DNA from: Sphingopyxis alaskensis RB2256
Lineage (GTDB): Bacteria; Pseudomonadota; Alphaproteobacteria; Sphingomonadales; Sphingomonadaceae
Length of the DNA: 64,000 nt
Direction of reading: 5' to 3'
Assembly: GCF_000013985.1 (NCBI RefSeq)
Contig: NC_008048.1
Location: 2,979,001 to 3,043,000 of the forward strand
Position 1 is the first letter of the stretch. Every line of letters starts with the position of its first letter. The notes beneath the pieces are model-generated. The model saw only the letters and a program-made list of their open reading frames with translations, was not told where the DNA came from and searched no databases. Of the stretch, positions 42,889-53,826 are shown in pieces. The translations under genes were made by a program, and so were the position numbers.

Positions 42889-43567
42889 TTTTCTTGTTCC
42901 CGTCGCCGAGGTGCAGCATGTGGACGGCCATAGCGGCGCTGAGCAGCGGCGCCAACAAATTGGCGACGGGCATCGCAAAGCCTGCGGCGGACAGCAGGCC
43001 GAGCGGCCAGCGCGCGCTGCGGCCGAAGCGCGGGCGACCCGGATGGCGCGCGAGCACCATCGCCTCCAGATCGCGGCCCAGCAGCAGCGCGTTGACGAGC
43101 AGCGCAAGGATCGGCGTGCCGATGCCGGTGACGAGCAGCAGGATATAGAGCGGCAGCGCGAGCAGATTGCCGCCGATCAGCCGGCCGAGCGACGCCAGCG
43201 CGAGGCGGATGTTCTGGCCCCAGCCGACATCGACCGCGCGCGCCGCGGCGGCGGGATAATGGCGCCCCTCGACATCGGCGACGATTGCGTCGGCGAACAG
43301 GCCGATGACGATGATCGCGACCGCGCGAAACAGCAGCCAGCCCCCCGCGAGCAGACCAAGGACGGCGAGGATGCTCGCCAGGTCGCGCGTCGCCGCATCC
43401 AGCCAGCTCCAATGTTCGAGCGCCCAGCGCGCGCTGAAAAAGATCGCGGCGCCCGACAGCGCGAGGAGCAGCAAGGTGAGCGCCAGGCTCTGCGCAAGGA
43501 TGGCGCGCGCGCGCGGGCTGGCAAGGTCGCGGATCGCGAGCAGGAAAGCGTGGAGCGCGCGGGTCAT
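42878..43567 (-). CDS. EI24/CysZ-like membrane protein
   Basis: 229 residues, about five helices. HAFLLAIRDLASPRARAILAQSLALTLLLL at the start, AGGWLLFRAVAIIVIGLFADAIVADVEGRHYP, then RLIGGNLLALPLYILLLVTGIGTPILALLVNALLLGRDLEAMV, which matches the EI24 domain family (CysZ-type sulfate permeases among them). Function in sulfate uptake is not supported by neighbours. Overlaps the lipoprotein gene. Confidence 0.75.
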   Translation of the reverse strand: MTRALHAFLLAIRDLASPRARAILAQSLALTLLLLALSGAAIFFSARWALEHWSWLDAATRDLASILAVLGLLAGGWLLFRAVAIIVIGLFADAIVADVEGRHYPAAAARAVDVGWGQNIRLALASLGRLIGGNLLALPLYILLLVTGIGTPILALLVNALLLGRDLEAMVLARHPGRPRFGRSARWPLGLLSAAGFAMPVANLLAPLLSAAMAVHMLHLGDGNKKNDQ

Positions 43568-43676
43568 CGCCGCTCGATGGTCGGCACGGGGCGCAGCGTC
43601 AAGCGCCCGTGCTTGCGTTCGTTCGTCGCGGCCCCTAAAGGCGCGCGCAGCTTTTCCCTTCAGCACAGGATTATTC

Positions 43677-44675
43677 ATGGCCGCCACCGCCCGTTTCGAT
43701 GTCGTCGCGATCGGCAATGCAATCGTCGATGTCCTTGCCCGCGCCGACGATGCGCTGATCGAGGCCGAGGGGCTGACCAAGGGGTCGATGCGGCTGATCG
43801 ATGGCGCCGAGGCCGAGCGCCTCTATGCCGCAATGGGCCCGGCGATCGAAATGTCGGGCGGGTCGGCGGCGAACACGCTCGCGGGCATGGCGGCGCTCGG
43901 CGAACGCTGTGCCTTCATCGGGCAGGTCGCCGACGACCAGCTCGGCGCGGTATTCACCCACGATCTGCGCGCGCTCGGCGTCGCCTATGAAACCCCGGCG
44001 CTCAAGGACGGCGCGCCGACCGCGCGCTGCCTGATCCTTGTCACCCCCGACGGGCAGCGGACGATGAACACCTTTCTGGGTGCGAGCCATTTGCTCGATC
44101 GGGTGATGATCGACGAGGCGTGGATCGCCGACGCCGAAATCCTCTATCTCGAAGGCTATCTCTGGGATCCGCCGCTGTCGCGCGCGGCGATGCGGCGCGC
44201 GATCGACGTCGCGCGCGCAGCAGGGCGCAAGGTCGCCTTCACCCTCTCGGACGCCTTCATCATCGAGCGCCACGGGCCCGATTTCCGCGCGCTGATCGCC
44301 GAGGGGCTGTTCGACATCCTCTTTGCGAACGAGGTCGAAATCCGCGCGCTCGCCGAAACGCAGGATTTCGAGGCGGCGGTCGCCAGGATCGCGCCGCAGG
44401 TGCCTTTGCTCGTCGTCACGCGCGGCTCGCACGGCGCGCTGGCGATCCAGGGCGGCGTCCGCACCGAAGTCCCCGCCGAACCCATTGAAACGGTCGTCGA
44501 TACCACGGGCGCGGGCGACCTGTTTGCTGCCGGATTTCTGTCGGGCCTCGCCGAGGGGCGCCCGATCGCCGATTGCCTGACGATGGGTGCGGTGTGCGCG
44601 CGCGAGATCATCGCGCAGGTCGGGCCGCGTGCGCAGACCGACCTCAAGGCGAAGGTCGCTGCGCGACTGGGATAG
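43677..44675 (+). CDS. PfkB-family sugar/nucleoside kinase (adenosine kinase-like)
   Basis: 332 residues. N-terminal VVAIGNAIVDVLARADD, substrate lid MSGGSAANTLAGMAALGERCAFIGQVADD, and the C-terminal anion hole DTTGAGDLFAAGFLSGLA with the catalytic Asp. The sequence matches the alphaproteobacterial adenosine-kinase-like PfkB group. AGGA precedes the ATG at 43677. Monocistronic in appearance and divergent from the EI24-like gene. Confidence 0.9.
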   Translation: MAATARFDVVAIGNAIVDVLARADDALIEAEGLTKGSMRLIDGAEAERLYAAMGPAIEMSGGSAANTLAGMAALGERCAFIGQVADDQLGAVFTHDLRALGVAYETPALKDGAPTARCLILVTPDGQRTMNTFLGASHLLDRVMIDEAWIADAEILYLEGYLWDPPLSRAAMRRAIDVARAAGRKVAFTLSDAFIIERHGPDFRALIAEGLFDILFANEVEIRALAETQDFEAAVARIAPQVPLLVVTRGSHGALAIQGGVRTEVPAEPIETVVDTTGAGDLFAAGFLSGLAEGRPIADCLTMGAVCAREIIAQVGPRAQTDLKAKVAARLG

Positions 44676-44698
44676 GACCCGAAAGTGGTCGCAGGTGG

Positions 44699-44733
44699 CT
44701 CCCCAATCGTCGCTGTCGCGCAGCGACGGGGAG
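44699..44733. repeat. REP-like hairpin downstream of the PfkB kinase gene
   Basis: CTCCCC (44699-44704) pairs with GGGGAG (44728-44733), and TCGCTG pairs with CAGCGA inside it. GGTGGC flanks both sides. Likely a dispersed repeat; it may also act as a bidirectional transcription stop between convergent genes. Confidence 0.5.
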
Positions 44734-44773
44734 GTGGCAGCCCGCTCACCGCCCCGAAGCCGCCGTCTGACTG

Positions 44774-46300
44774 TCAAACCGCCACGACCTTGTCCGGCGG
44801 GTGCTTCTTGAACAGCTCGCGGTCGGCGGGGCCGAAGCCGCGCGTCCAGATCAGCCAGCCATAGATGCCGAGGATGACGGGGACGCCGATCAGCAGCTCG
44901 GCCCATTCGGGAAGCTGCGTCGCGCCCCAGCCGAGCACCGTGGCGCCGGTGGTCGCCCAGACGAGCGCCCAGCGCAGGCTGTTCACCGGCGCGCCAAGGA
45001 TGTGCGAGAGGAGGCGCGCCTTGACCAGCGACGCAAAGCCGAGCGCGATCATCAGCGCGAGCGCGACCGCCGCGGCATAATAGATCGGCGGCAAGCCCAT
45101 CGACTGCGCGATCAGGATCAGTGCGACGCTGAGCGCCGCCTGCAGCGCGAGCGTCGCGATGCTGATGAGCAGGTTGCGGTGGCGCGCGACATAGACGAGC
45201 GCCGCTTCGCTGACCACGGCGGTGGCAGCGACGACCTCGGCGGCGAGCAGGAAGGCGAGCGCGGCGGTGCCGCTCACAAACTCGGGACCGACGAGCCCCA
45301 TCACCGCCTCACCGGGAATGCCGAGCGCCAGCGCGACCCCGGCTTGCGCGGCGATGATCCAGAAGCCGACCTGGCTCACCTGCGCCGCGACCGCGGAAAG
45401 CCGCTTTTCGGCGAGATTGCGCGTGATGACGGGGCCGAGAATCGGCTCGAAGCTCGTCTTGAGCTTTTGCGGCAGCGAGGCGACCTGCTGCGCCATATAA
45501 TAGATGCCGTAGATCGTCGGCGAGGTGAACTGGCCAAGGATGAAGAGGTCGAGGCGGCGTGTCCCCCATTCGATCGCGTCGGCGGCGGCGAGCGGGGCGT
45601 TGCGCCGCGCCAGCGTGATGAGCTGCGCGGGGTGCGGTCGCCATACGCCCGGCCCTCCGAAATGGCGGACCATCGGGATGAGCGCGGTCAGGAAGGCGCC
45701 GAGCATCGCCGCGGCATAGGACAGCATCAGCCCGTTTTCGGCCGACACGAACCAGAATCCCGCCGCCGCGGCGCTGATCACCCACGGTTCGACGATCGCG
45801 CGCGCGCGCACCGTGGCGCCGATGTCGAACTTGTAGGCGCACGCGGCCAGGGCGATGTCGGTCCCCGCGATCACAAAGACGAGGCACGCCATCCAGCGGT
45901 CGATTTCGTTGATGTTGCCCGCGGGATACATGAGCTGCGGCAGCAGGAGGAGCAGCACCGATCCCGCGGCCGAGGCCAGGAACGCCACGAACATGCCGTC
46001 CCAGACGACGGTGCGCTGGTCGGCGCCGGGCGCGCTCAGCTGTTCGGCGAGGCCGCGCTTGAGGCCGAGCGTCGCGAGCTGCGCGACAAGTTCGATGACC
46101 AGCACCGCAAAGGCGAAACGCCCGACCGCTTCGGGCCCGTACCAGCGGCCCGCGACATAGAGAAAGGGCAGGCGCGCGACGAGGCGCAGGATGAAGCCGA
46201 AAAAGTTGGTGCGCCCGCCCTTGGCAAGCGCAACGGTGTCGGCGTCCTGCGGCGATGCACGGGGCGAAAGGGGCGCGGCTGCGCTGTCCGTCTGGCTCAA
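44774..46300 (-). CDS. Lipopolysaccharide/polysaccharide flippase (Wzx/MATE-like)
   Basis: 508 residues with about 12-14 predicted helices. NFFGFILRLVARLPFLYVAGRWYGPEAVGRFAFAVLVIEL is the Wzx-type N terminus; APLAAADAIEWGTRRLDLFILGQF and YYMAQQVASLPQKLKTSFEPILGPVI are typical of the oligosaccharide flippase family. It starts at a TTG (46298-46300) after a GAGG; no ATG gives the full N terminus. No other polysaccharide genes are adjacent. Confidence 0.82.
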   Translation of the reverse strand: MSQTDSAAAPLSPRASPQDADTVALAKGGRTNFFGFILRLVARLPFLYVAGRWYGPEAVGRFAFAVLVIELVAQLATLGLKRGLAEQLSAPGADQRTVVWDGMFVAFLASAAGSVLLLLLPQLMYPAGNINEIDRWMACLVFVIAGTDIALAACAYKFDIGATVRARAIVEPWVISAAAAGFWFVSAENGLMLSYAAAMLGAFLTALIPMVRHFGGPGVWRPHPAQLITLARRNAPLAAADAIEWGTRRLDLFILGQFTSPTIYGIYYMAQQVASLPQKLKTSFEPILGPVITRNLAEKRLSAVAAQVSQVGFWIIAAQAGVALALGIPGEAVMGLVGPEFVSGTAALAFLLAAEVVAATAVVSEAALVYVARHRNLLISIATLALQAALSVALILIAQSMGLPPIYYAAAVALALMIALGFASLVKARLLSHILGAPVNSLRWALVWATTGATVLGWGATQLPEWAELLIGVPVILGIYGWLIWTRGFGPADRELFKKHPPDKVVAV

Positions 46301-46376
46301 GCCTCGCGCCCCTTCTGCTGATCCCCGGCGGGCATCCTAGCGCGGCGGGAAGGGGCAGGCAATCGGTGGAAATCTG

Positions 46377-47369
46377 TCATTGCCCTTCGGGTCGCAGCGG
46401 GCGGCTGAGCAGGGCCTGAATGGCGTCGGCGACGCGCATCTCGCCCGCGACGAGGCGCGCGACGGTGTCGGTGATCGGCATGTCGACCCCGTCGGCACGC
46501 GCCGCAGCGGCGACGACCGGGGCGCTGAATGCGCCCTCGGCGATCGTGCGCCGGTCGGCCATCAGCGTCTCGATCGCCTCGCCGCGTCCCAGTCCCTGAC
46601 CAAGCGCGAAATTGCGCGAATTGGCGGAGGTGCAGGTGAGCACGAGGTCGCCGAGCCCGGCGAGACCCGCGAGCGTTTCGGCCTTTGCCCCGCGCGACAG
46701 GCCGAAGCGCGTCATTTCGGCAAAGCCCCGGCTGATCAGCGCCGCGCGCGCGTTGAGCCCGAGTCCCGCCCCTTCGACGATGCCGCACGCGATCGCGAGG
46801 ATGTTCTTGACCGCCCCGCCGATTTCGGCGCCGATCACGTCGGTCGACACATAGGGGCGGAAATGCGGGCGCGCGAGCGCCTGCGCAAGCTCGGTGGCGA
46901 GCGCGGGGTCGGCGGCGGCGAGCGTGATCGCGGTCGGCAGGCCGGCGGCGACTTCATGCGCAAAGGTCGGGCCCGACAGCACCGCGTGCGGGCGACCGGG
47001 CGCCAGGTCGCGCGCCATGTCGACCGGGAAGGCGAAACTGCCCGCCTCCATCCCCTTGCTGCAAAAGACCAGCGGCGCGTCGCCCGGCGGCAGTTCGGTG
47101 AGCACGGCGCGCAGATAGGGCACGGGGACGACGACCAGCAGCGCGTCGAGATCGGTCATCGCCGCCAGATCGGTGGTGGCGGTGAGCGACGAGGAGAGCG
47201 GCGCGCCGGGAAGGAAGACCGGATTGCGATGCTCGGCATTGATCGCGGCGACCACATCGGCCTCGCGCGCCCACAGGCGCACCGGCGCGCCATCGGCGGC
47301 GAGGAGCTGCGCCAGCGCGGTGCCCCACGCTCCGCCGCCGACAATGCCGAAATTGCGATACGACGTCAT
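46377..47369 (-). CDS. gpsA: Glycerol-3-phosphate dehydrogenase [NAD(P)+]
   Basis: 330 residues. Makes sn-glycerol-3-phosphate for phospholipids. NAD(P) motif [21 protein letters not shown] at residues 7-27, [24 protein letters not shown], the catalytic lysine in [13 protein letters not shown], and [20 protein letters not shown]. Its ATG overlaps the tsaD stop (ATGA). Confidence 0.96.
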   Translation of the reverse strand: MTSYRNFGIVGGGAWGTALAQLLAADGAPVRLWAREADVVAAINAEHRNPVFLPGAPLSSSLTATTDLAAMTDLDALLVVVPVPYLRAVLTELPPGDAPLVFCSKGMEAGSFAFPVDMARDLAPGRPHAVLSGPTFAHEVAAGLPTAITLAAADPALATELAQALARPHFRPYVSTDVIGAEIGGAVKNILAIACGIVEGAGLGLNARAALISRGFAEMTRFGLSRGAKAETLAGLAGLGDLVLTCTSANSRNFALGQGLGRGEAIETLMADRRTIAEGAFSAPVVAAAARADGVDMPITDTVARLVAGEMRVADAIQALLSRPLRPEGQ

Positions 47370-48400
47370 GCTTTCACTCCCGCGCCGCGCACTGCTTCGG
47401 CTGCGGGGTCGAGCGGCCAGCGCGGGCGCGCCGCAGTATCGAGCGGGTCGGTCAGCCCCGCGGCAAAGCGTTCGGCGCCCGCCCAGGCGATCATCGCGCC
47501 ATTGTCGGTGCAGAGCCACAGCGGCGGCGCGACGAAGGGCTTGTCGAAGCGCGCGGCGAGGTCGGTGAGCGCGGTGCGGATCGCGCCATTGGCCGCGACG
47601 CCGCCCGCGACGACGAAGGCCCTGGCATCGGGGCACGCCGCGAGCGCGCCGCGGCTGCGATCGACGAGGCAGTCGACGACGGCCTGCTGGAACGAGGCAG
47701 CGAGATCGGCAACGTCATGGGTTCCGCTCGCCGCGGCGCGCGCGACCGCGCTTTTCAGCCCGGCAAAGGAGAAATGCGGCTCGGCGCTGCCGACGAGCGG
47801 GCGCGGCAGCGGCACGGCGTGCGGGTCGCCTTCGGCCGCGATGCGTTCGACCGCGGGACCACCCGGATAGCCGAGGCCGAGCAGCTTGGCGGTCTTGTCG
47901 AACGCCTCGCCCGCGGCATCGTCGATCGTGGTGGCGAGACGGCGATAATCGCCGACGCCCTTTACGAGCAGCAACTGGCAATGCCCGCCCGAGACGAGCA
48001 GCAGCAGATAGGGAAAGTCGAGGGTCGGATCGGCGAGCCGCGGGCTGAGCGCATGGCCCTCGAGATGGTTGACCGCGATCAGCGGCTTGTTCGCGGCGTG
48101 CGCCAGCGCCTTGCCGGTGACGAGGCCGACCATCACCCCGCCGATCAGCCCCGGCCCGGCGGTCGCTGCGATCGCATCGACGTCGGCGAGCGTCACGCCC
48201 GCGTCATCGAGCACGCCTTCGACGATCGGCGCGAGCCGGTCGACATGCGCGCGCGCGGCGATTTCGGGTACCACGCCGCCATAGGGCCGGTGTTCGGCCT
48301 CCTGTCCCGCAACGCGGTGCGCGAGGACGCGCCGGTCGCCGGTGACAAGCGCCGCTGCCGTTTCGTCGCAGCTCGATTCGAGGCCGAGGATCAGGGTCAT
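47366..48400 (-). CDS. tsaD: tRNA N6-adenosine threonylcarbamoyltransferase
   Basis: 344 residues. Catalyses the last step of t6A37 formation in ANN-decoding tRNAs. [15 protein letters not shown] at the start, metal ligands in [14 protein letters not shown], and [44 protein letters not shown]. Divergent from hemC with 63 nt between starts; this tsaD/hemC divergence is common in alphaproteobacteria. Confidence 0.96.
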   Translation of the reverse strand: MTLILGLESSCDETAAALVTGDRRVLAHRVAGQEAEHRPYGGVVPEIAARAHVDRLAPIVEGVLDDAGVTLADVDAIAATAGPGLIGGVMVGLVTGKALAHAANKPLIAVNHLEGHALSPRLADPTLDFPYLLLLVSGGHCQLLLVKGVGDYRRLATTIDDAAGEAFDKTAKLLGLGYPGGPAVERIAAEGDPHAVPLPRPLVGSAEPHFSFAGLKSAVARAAASGTHDVADLAASFQQAVVDCLVDRSRGALAACPDARAFVVAGGVAANGAIRTALTDLAARFDKPFVAPPLWLCTDNGAMIAWAGAERFAAGLTDPLDTAARPRWPLDPAAEAVRGAGVKA

Positions 48401-48463
48401 ATTGTCGCGCGTTCCTTTACCCGCCCCTTTATCGGAAGGGCAAGCCGCGCTAGCAGCAGCCGG

Positions 48464-49411
48464 ATGAACGAGCTTGCGACCCCCGACAACCCGCTTCGCA
48501 TCGGCACGCGCGCCTCGCCGCTGGCGATGGCGCAGGCGCATATGGCGGCGGCCGCTCTGATCGCGGCGCACGGGCTCGCCATGGCGGCGCTCGAAATCGT
48601 GCCGATGACCGCGACGGGCGACCGGATTCAGGATCGCGCGCTCGCCGAGGTTGGCGGCAAGGCGCTGTGGACGCGCGAGCTTGACGCCGCGCTCGATGCG
48701 GGGACGATCGACGTCGCCGTCCATTCGCTCAAGGATGTCGAAACGCTGCGCGACGCGCGCTTTTTCCTGGGCGCGATGCTCGAGCGCGCCGATCCGCGCG
48801 ACCGGCTGGTGGTGCGCGAGGGGATTGCCGCGCAAAAGATTTCCGAGCTGCCGCACGGCGCCCGGCTGGGGACGAGCAGCCCGCGGCGCGCGGCGCAGGT
48901 GCGGCGGCTGCGCCCCGATCTCGACACGGTGTTGCTGCGCGGCAATGTCGCGACGCGGCTCGCCAAGCTCGCCGCGGGCGAGGCCGACGCGACCCTGCTC
49001 GCCGCGGCGGGGCTCGAACGGCTGGGGATGCACGACATCGGCGCTGTGCAGGGCACGGAACTGCTGCTGCCGGCGGCGTCGCAGGGCGCGATCGGCATCG
49101 AATGCCGCGCCGACGACGCGGCAACCATCGCGCTGCTCGCCGCGATCGACCATGCGCCGACGCATCGCGCCGTCGCCGCCGAACGCGCCCTGCTCGCGGT
49201 GCTCGGCGGCGATTGCCGCTCGCCGGTCGCGGCCTATGCGGAGTGGCAGGCGGACGGCGTTCTCCGCCTCGATGCAGAGATTTTCTCCGAAGATGGCGCC
49301 GATCATGTCGCGGGGCATGTCATCGTCACCGACGCCGGGGTCGTCGCGGCGCTGGGGCATCGGCTGCTGGCCGAAGCGCCGCCGAGCATCCGGCGGTTGT
49401 TCGCGACATGA
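48464..49411 (+). CDS. hemC: Hydroxymethylbilane synthase
   Basis: 315 residues. Polymerises porphobilinogen to hydroxymethylbilane. [16 protein letters not shown] near the N terminus, [41 protein letters not shown], and the dipyrromethane-binding cysteine in [15 protein letters not shown] overlap with hemD. Confidence 0.96.
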   Translation: MNELATPDNPLRIGTRASPLAMAQAHMAAAALIAAHGLAMAALEIVPMTATGDRIQDRALAEVGGKALWTRELDAALDAGTIDVAVHSLKDVETLRDARFFLGAMLERADPRDRLVVREGIAAQKISELPHGARLGTSSPRRAAQVRRLRPDLDTVLLRGNVATRLAKLAAGEADATLLAAAGLERLGMHDIGAVQGTELLLPAASQGAIGIECRADDAATIALLAAIDHAPTHRAVAAERALLAVLGGDCRSPVAAYAEWQADGVLRLDAEIFSEDGADHVAGHVIVTDAGVVAALGHRLLAEAPPSIRRLFAT

Positions 49412-50097
49412 GCGACGGCGCGCCGCTGATCGTCACGCGCCCCGAACCGGGCAATGCGGCGACGGTCGCGCGTGCGCGTGCGCTGGGTTTTGATGTTCAT
49501 GCGATGCCGCTGTTCGCCGCGCGGCCGCTCGACTGGACCCCGCCCGACGCCGCCGATTTCGACGCGCTGCTGCTGACCAGCGCCTTTGCCGCGCGGCTCG
49601 CCGGGCCGGGGCTGGGCGCGCTCGCATCGCTTCCCGCCTATGCCGTCGGCCCGGCCACGGCGGAGGCCGCGCGAGCGGCGGGGCTGACCGTCGCGATGGC
49701 CGGGGCGGCTGGCGCCGAGCGGCTTCTTGACGACATGACATCATCTGAAATCGCGCGAATCCTGTGGCTTTGCGGGCGCGACCGAACGGCGCTTCGGGTT
49801 GGCGACGCGATGCTGGCGCCGCTGCCCTGTTATGCGGTCGATCCGGTCGACCCGCCCCCGGCGTGGAGCGCGCTGATCGCGGCGCCGGCGATATTGCTCG
49901 CGCATTCGGCGCGCGCGGCGGAGCGGGTTGCAGCACTGGCGGGGACGGCGCGCGGGCATCTGTCGCTGGTGGCGATCAGCGCGGCGGTCGCGCAGGCTGC
50001 GGGTGCGGGGTGGCGCGTCTGTGCCGTGGCGGCGGAGGCGAATGATGCCGCAATGTTGGCACAGGCGCGCGCTTTGTGGCACAAGGGTGCGAAATAG
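49408..50097 (+). CDS. hemD: Uroporphyrinogen-III synthase
   Basis: 229 residues. Closes the tetrapyrrole ring with D-ring inversion. The family is poorly conserved; the pattern [30 protein letters not shown] at the start, [31 protein letters not shown] and [32 protein letters not shown] is typical. Position directly after hemC supports it. Confidence 0.9.
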   Translation: MSDGAPLIVTRPEPGNAATVARARALGFDVHAMPLFAARPLDWTPPDAADFDALLLTSAFAARLAGPGLGALASLPAYAVGPATAEAARAAGLTVAMAGAAGAERLLDDMTSSEIARILWLCGRDRTALRVGDAMLAPLPCYAVDPVDPPPAWSALIAAPAILLAHSARAAERVAALAGTARGHLSLVAISAAVAQAAGAGWRVCAVAAEANDAAMLAQARALWHKGAK

Positions 50098-50116
50098 GGT
50101 CGTTCGAAAGAGACAT

Positions 50117-51025
50117 ATGGCAATCGACAATCTCGATACTTCCTCGTCCGTGGGCGAGGCGGTCCCCGCACGGGGGCTATCGTTTCGAGCCCTCGCCATC
50201 GCCGCCTTTCTGGCGCTTCTGATCGGGGTCGTGGGGGGCGGATGGGCGGTGAACCGCTGGTTGACCGACGCCAGCGCTCCGGCGGCGCGGACGGCGGCGA
50301 CGCCGAAGGCCGGGGTCGATCCGCTGCTGATCGCGGGCGATGCGGTCAAGGCGGCCGAAGCGGGGGCGCCGCTCGTCATTGCTCCGGTCGATGGCGCCGG
50401 TGCGCTGGCGGCGCGCGTCGCCGAGCTCGAACAGCGGTTGTCACGCATCACGCTCCAGGCCGAGTCGGCGTCGGGCAATGCGTCGCGCGCCGAGGGGCTG
50501 CTCGTCGCTTTTGCCGTGCGCCGCGCGCTCGACCGCGGATTGTCGCTCGGCTATCTCGATGCGCAGCTTCGCCTGCGTTTCGGCGACGATCAGCCCAATG
50601 CGGTCAAGACGATCATCGATACCTCGCGCGATCCGGTGACGCTCGAACAATTGCGCACGCAGCTCGATGCCCTCGCGCCGCAGCTCGTCGGTCGCAGCAG
50701 CGAATCGGGCGGCAGCTTGTGGACCGGACTGCGCCGCGAACTCGGCGAATTGTTCGTTGTGCGCGCGGCGGGCACGCAGTCGCCCCGCGCGTCTGAACGG
50801 CTCGACCGCGCGCGCCGCTACCTCGCCGCCGGACAGGCCGACAAGGCGATTGCCGAGGTCGAGGCAATGCCCGGCGTCGACGCCGCGGGCGAATGGCTGA
50901 TCGACGCGCGCCGTTATCACGAAGCACGGCGCGCGCTTGACCTGATCGAGACCGCGGCGATATTGGAACCGCGCGACAGCCCTGCTGCCGCGCTGGCCGA
51001 AAAAACGGCCGCCCCGACCCCGTAG
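50117..51025 (+). CDS. Mitofilin/Mic60-like membrane protein
   Basis: 302 residues. One N-terminal transmembrane helix ([27 protein letters not shown], residues ~23-50), an Ala-rich linker, a coiled-coil-prone segment ([22 protein letters not shown], ~95-120), and a C-terminal helical region with [16 protein letters not shown] motif ([15 protein letters not shown]) and [34 protein letters not shown]. The last part matches the Mic60/mitofilin signature region. In alphaproteobacteria such genes often sit next to hemC/hemD and are linked to inner-membrane shaping. It follows hemD by 19 nt. Confidence 0.78.
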   Translation: MAIDNLDTSSSVGEAVPARGLSFRALAIAAFLALLIGVVGGGWAVNRWLTDASAPAARTAATPKAGVDPLLIAGDAVKAAEAGAPLVIAPVDGAGALAARVAELEQRLSRITLQAESASGNASRAEGLLVAFAVRRALDRGLSLGYLDAQLRLRFGDDQPNAVKTIIDTSRDPVTLEQLRTQLDALAPQLVGRSSESGGSLWTGLRRELGELFVVRAAGTQSPRASERLDRARRYLAAGQADKAIAEVEAMPGVDAAGEWLIDARRYHEARRALDLIETAAILEPRDSPAAALAEKTAAPTP

Positions 51026-51072
51026 CGCGCATTCCTTCAAGGGGTGCCGCCGTCTTTAGGAAAGCCCTTTCC

Positions 51073-52275
51073 ATGGCCCTCGCCGATCCGCAGCGCATCG
51101 AAGCGCTCGACCCGCTCGATCCCCTCGCGCTCGATGCACAGCTGAGCGAGGAGGAGCGGATGATCCGCGACGCCGCGCGCTCCTATGCGGAGGGCGAACT
51201 GCTCCCGCGCGTGACCTCGGCCTTTCTCGACGAACGCTTCGACCGTGAAATCATGTCGGAAATGGGTCGGCTCGGACTGCTCGGCGCGACGATCGATCCC
51301 GAATATGGCGGCGCGGGGCTCAATTATGTCTCCTACGGGCTGATCGCGCGCGAGGTCGAGCGCATCGATTCGGGATACCGCTCAGCCTGTTCGGTGCAGA
51401 GCAGCCTCGTGATCCATCCGATCAACGCCTATGGCAGCGAGGAACAGAAGCGCAACTTCCTGCCCGGACTGACTTCGGGCGAACTCGTCGGCTGCTTCGG
51501 CCTGACCGAACCCGACGCCGGCAGCGATCCCGCCGGGATGCGCACGCGCGCCGAAAAGATCGAAGGCGGCTATCGCCTCAAGGGCGCGAAGATGTGGATC
51601 ACCAATTCGCCGATCGCCGACGTCTTTGTCGTGTGGGCGAAGTCCGACGCGCACGGCGGCGCGATCCGCGGCTTCCTGCTCGAAAAGGGGATGAAGGGCC
51701 TGTCGGCGCCGAAGATCGAGGGCAAGGTGTCCTTGCGCGCGTCGGTCACCGGCGAGATCGTCATGGACGGCGTCGAGGTCGGCGAGGATGCGCTTCTGCC
51801 GCACGTATCGGGGCTCAAGGGGCCATTCGGTTGCCTCAACCGCGCGCGCTATGGCATCGGCTGGGGCGCGATGGGCGCGGCGGAGTTCTGCTATGAAGCG
51901 GCGCGCAATTATACGCTCGAGCGCAAGCAGTTCGGGCGCCCGCTCGCCGCGAACCAGATCGTGCAGTTGAAGCTCGCCAACATGCTCACCGAGATCGCGC
52001 TTGGCACCCAGGCGGCGCTGCGCGTCGGCCGGCTGATCGACGAAGGGCATCTGGCCCCCGACATGATCAGTTTCCTGAAACGCAACAATTGCGGCAAGGC
52101 GCTCGACATCGCGCGCACCGCGCGCGACATGCACGGCGGCAACGGCATTTCGGCCGATTATCATGTCATCCGCCACGCGGTGAATCTCGAAACGGTGAAC
52201 ACCTATGAAGGGACGCACGACGTCCACGCGCTGATCCTTGGCCGGGCGATCACGGGCATTTCGGCCTTTGCCTGA
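51073..52275 (+). CDS. gcdH: Glutaryl-CoA dehydrogenase
   Basis: 400 residues, acyl-CoA dehydrogenase fold. [24 protein letters not shown] at the start, [68 protein letters not shown], and catalytic Glu in [21 protein letters not shown]. These motifs fit glutaryl-CoA dehydrogenase, which oxidises and decarboxylates glutaryl-CoA to crotonyl-CoA in lysine/tryptophan breakdown. The next gene overlaps it and encodes a class III CoA-transferase that could activate glutarate. Confidence 0.9.
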   Translation: MALADPQRIEALDPLDPLALDAQLSEEERMIRDAARSYAEGELLPRVTSAFLDERFDREIMSEMGRLGLLGATIDPEYGGAGLNYVSYGLIAREVERIDSGYRSACSVQSSLVIHPINAYGSEEQKRNFLPGLTSGELVGCFGLTEPDAGSDPAGMRTRAEKIEGGYRLKGAKMWITNSPIADVFVVWAKSDAHGGAIRGFLLEKGMKGLSAPKIEGKVSLRASVTGEIVMDGVEVGEDALLPHVSGLKGPFGCLNRARYGIGWGAMGAAEFCYEAARNYTLERKQFGRPLAANQIVQLKLANMLTEIALGTQAALRVGRLIDEGHLAPDMISFLKRNNCGKALDIARTARDMHGGNGISADYHVIRHAVNLETVNTYEGTHDVHALILGRAITGISAFA

Positions 52276-53395
52276 TCCGAAACCGCTGGAGGGCATCCGC
52301 GTCGTCGAGCTGGCGCGGGTGCTCGCGGGCCCGTGGTGCGGGCAATTGCTCGCCGATCTGGGAGCCGAGGTGGTCAAGGTCGAACGGCCGGGCGCGGGCG
52401 ACGACACGCGCGAATGGGGGCCGCCCTTCGTCACCGGCGACGATGGCGAGCATCTCGGCGCCGCCTATTACCACAGCTGCAACCGCGGCAAGCGCAGCGT
52501 CGCCGTCGATATTGCGAGCGCCGAAGGGCAGGCCGAGGCGCGCGCGCTGCTCGCCGATGCCGATGTCGTCATCGAAAATTACAAGGTCGGCGGGCTCGCC
52601 AAATATGGCCTCGACCCCGCGGCGCTGCGCGCCGATTTTCCGCGGCTGATCGTCTGCTCGATCACCGGCTTCGGACAGACCGGCCCCTATGCGCACCGTG
52701 CGGGCTATGACTATATCATCCAGGCGATGAGCGGCTTCATGTCGCTGACCGGCGAGCCCGACGGGCCGCCGCAAAAGGCGGGGATCGCCTATGCCGACAT
52801 TTTCACCGGTCTCTATTCGGCTGTGGCGGTGCTCGCGGCGTTAAGGCGGCGTGACGTCACGGGATCGGGCGCGCATATCGACATGGCGCTGCTCGATTCG
52901 CAGGTGGCGGTGCTCGCCAATCAGGCGGCCAATTTTCTCGCGAGCGGCGTCGCGCCGAAACGAATGGGCAATGCGCATGCCAATGTCGTTCCCTATCAGG
53001 TCTTTGCCACCGCCGACGGTCAGCTGGTGATCGCGGTGGGCAACGACGCGCAATATCGCAGGCTCTGCGCGATTCTGGGCGTGCCCGAATGGGGCGCGGA
53101 TTCGCGCTTTGCCACCAATGCCGCGCGGCTGGCGAACCGCGACGAACTGATCCCGCTGCTTGCGGCGAAGATTGCGACCTGGGAGGCGCAGCCGCTGTCG
53201 CTGGCGCTCGAGGCCGAGGGTGTGCCCGCGGGGCCGATCAACGACCTCGCGCAGCTGTTCGCCGACCCGCAGGTGATCGCGCGCGGGATGCGTTTCCGCC
53301 CCGACGGCGCGGCGATCGACGGCGTGGCCAGTCCGATCGTCATTGACGGCGAACGCATGGTCGCGTCGGGCGGAGCGCCGCGGCTGGGTGACTGA
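52268..53395 (+). CDS. CaiB/BaiF-type class III CoA-transferase
   Basis: 375 residues from the TTG at 52268, which overlaps the gcdH stop by 8 nt; a TTG at 52238 would lie deeper inside gcd[39 protein letters not shown] is the family N terminus; catalytic Asp is probably in [42 protein letters not shown] and [13 protein letters not shown] are typical. With gcdH it may act as a succinyl-CoA:glutarate CoA-transferase (inference). Confidence 0.85.
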   Translation: MPDPKPLEGIRVVELARVLAGPWCGQLLADLGAEVVKVERPGAGDDTREWGPPFVTGDDGEHLGAAYYHSCNRGKRSVAVDIASAEGQAEARALLADADVVIENYKVGGLAKYGLDPAALRADFPRLIVCSITGFGQTGPYAHRAGYDYIIQAMSGFMSLTGEPDGPPQKAGIAYADIFTGLYSAVAVLAALRRRDVTGSGAHIDMALLDSQVAVLANQAANFLASGVAPKRMGNAHANVVPYQVFATADGQLVIAVGNDAQYRRLCAILGVPEWGADSRFATNAARLANRDELIPLLAAKIATWEAQPLSLALEAEGVPAGPINDLAQLFADPQVIARGMRFRPDGAAIDGVASPIVIDGERMVASGGAPRLGD

Positions 53396-53437
53396 CGCCG
53401 GGTTTCGGCCGGACCTGGCCGTCGCCGCGTCCCCAAC

Positions 53438-53520
53438 CCGTTCGCATCGAGCGAAGTCAAGATGCCTCTCGGGCTAGGCTTGATGCCGATGGGTGTCTCG
53501 ACTTCGCTCGACACAAACGG
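53438..53520. repeat. REP-like inverted repeat, copy A
   Basis: The left arm begins CGTTCGCATCGAGCGAAGTC at 53439 and the right arm contains GTGTCTCGACTTCGCTCGAC ending ACAAACGG at 53520. The arms are near-inverted copies. A close relative is at 61704-61784. The 431-nt gap from 53396 to 53826 holds this repeat, a terminator hairpin and no credible gene. Confidence 0.8.
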
Positions 53521-53769
53521 AAAGCGGGAACGGTCCGCTAACCACGCAAGTCCGACATCCACCGCCAAAAAAACGCTGTCCTACATGGCTCGGCTGTGCC
53601 AGCGTTCGTGTCGGCTCCTTCAATATGTGGACAAAAAAGCGGCCACTGCCCGGCTTATGGGTGCGGGCAATATCCGCGCGCGACATGGTCGGCGGGGCGC
53701 GGCAAACGGGCCGCCGCACAAGGCTGACCTTTCCTGACCTTTGGAAATGATTTCGCCGCCCCTGCGCAG

Positions 53770-53797
53770 AAAAAAGGGGCGCCGCTATGGACGCCCC
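53770..53797 (-). terminator. Intrinsic terminator of the TonB receptor gene
   Basis: Read on the minus strand: GGGGCG (53797-53792) pairs with CGCCCC (53781-53776), followed directly by TTTTTT (53775-53770). It lies 30 nt after the receptor stop codon. Confidence 0.8.
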
Positions 53798-53826
53798 TTC
53801 CCCCCCCTGGGCATTGAATGCGCCGG

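Noticed and set aside
53462..53737. 91-residue open frame between the CoA-transferase and the TonB receptor
   Set aside because: It begins inside the REP-like repeat and has no start signal or protein-like pattern.
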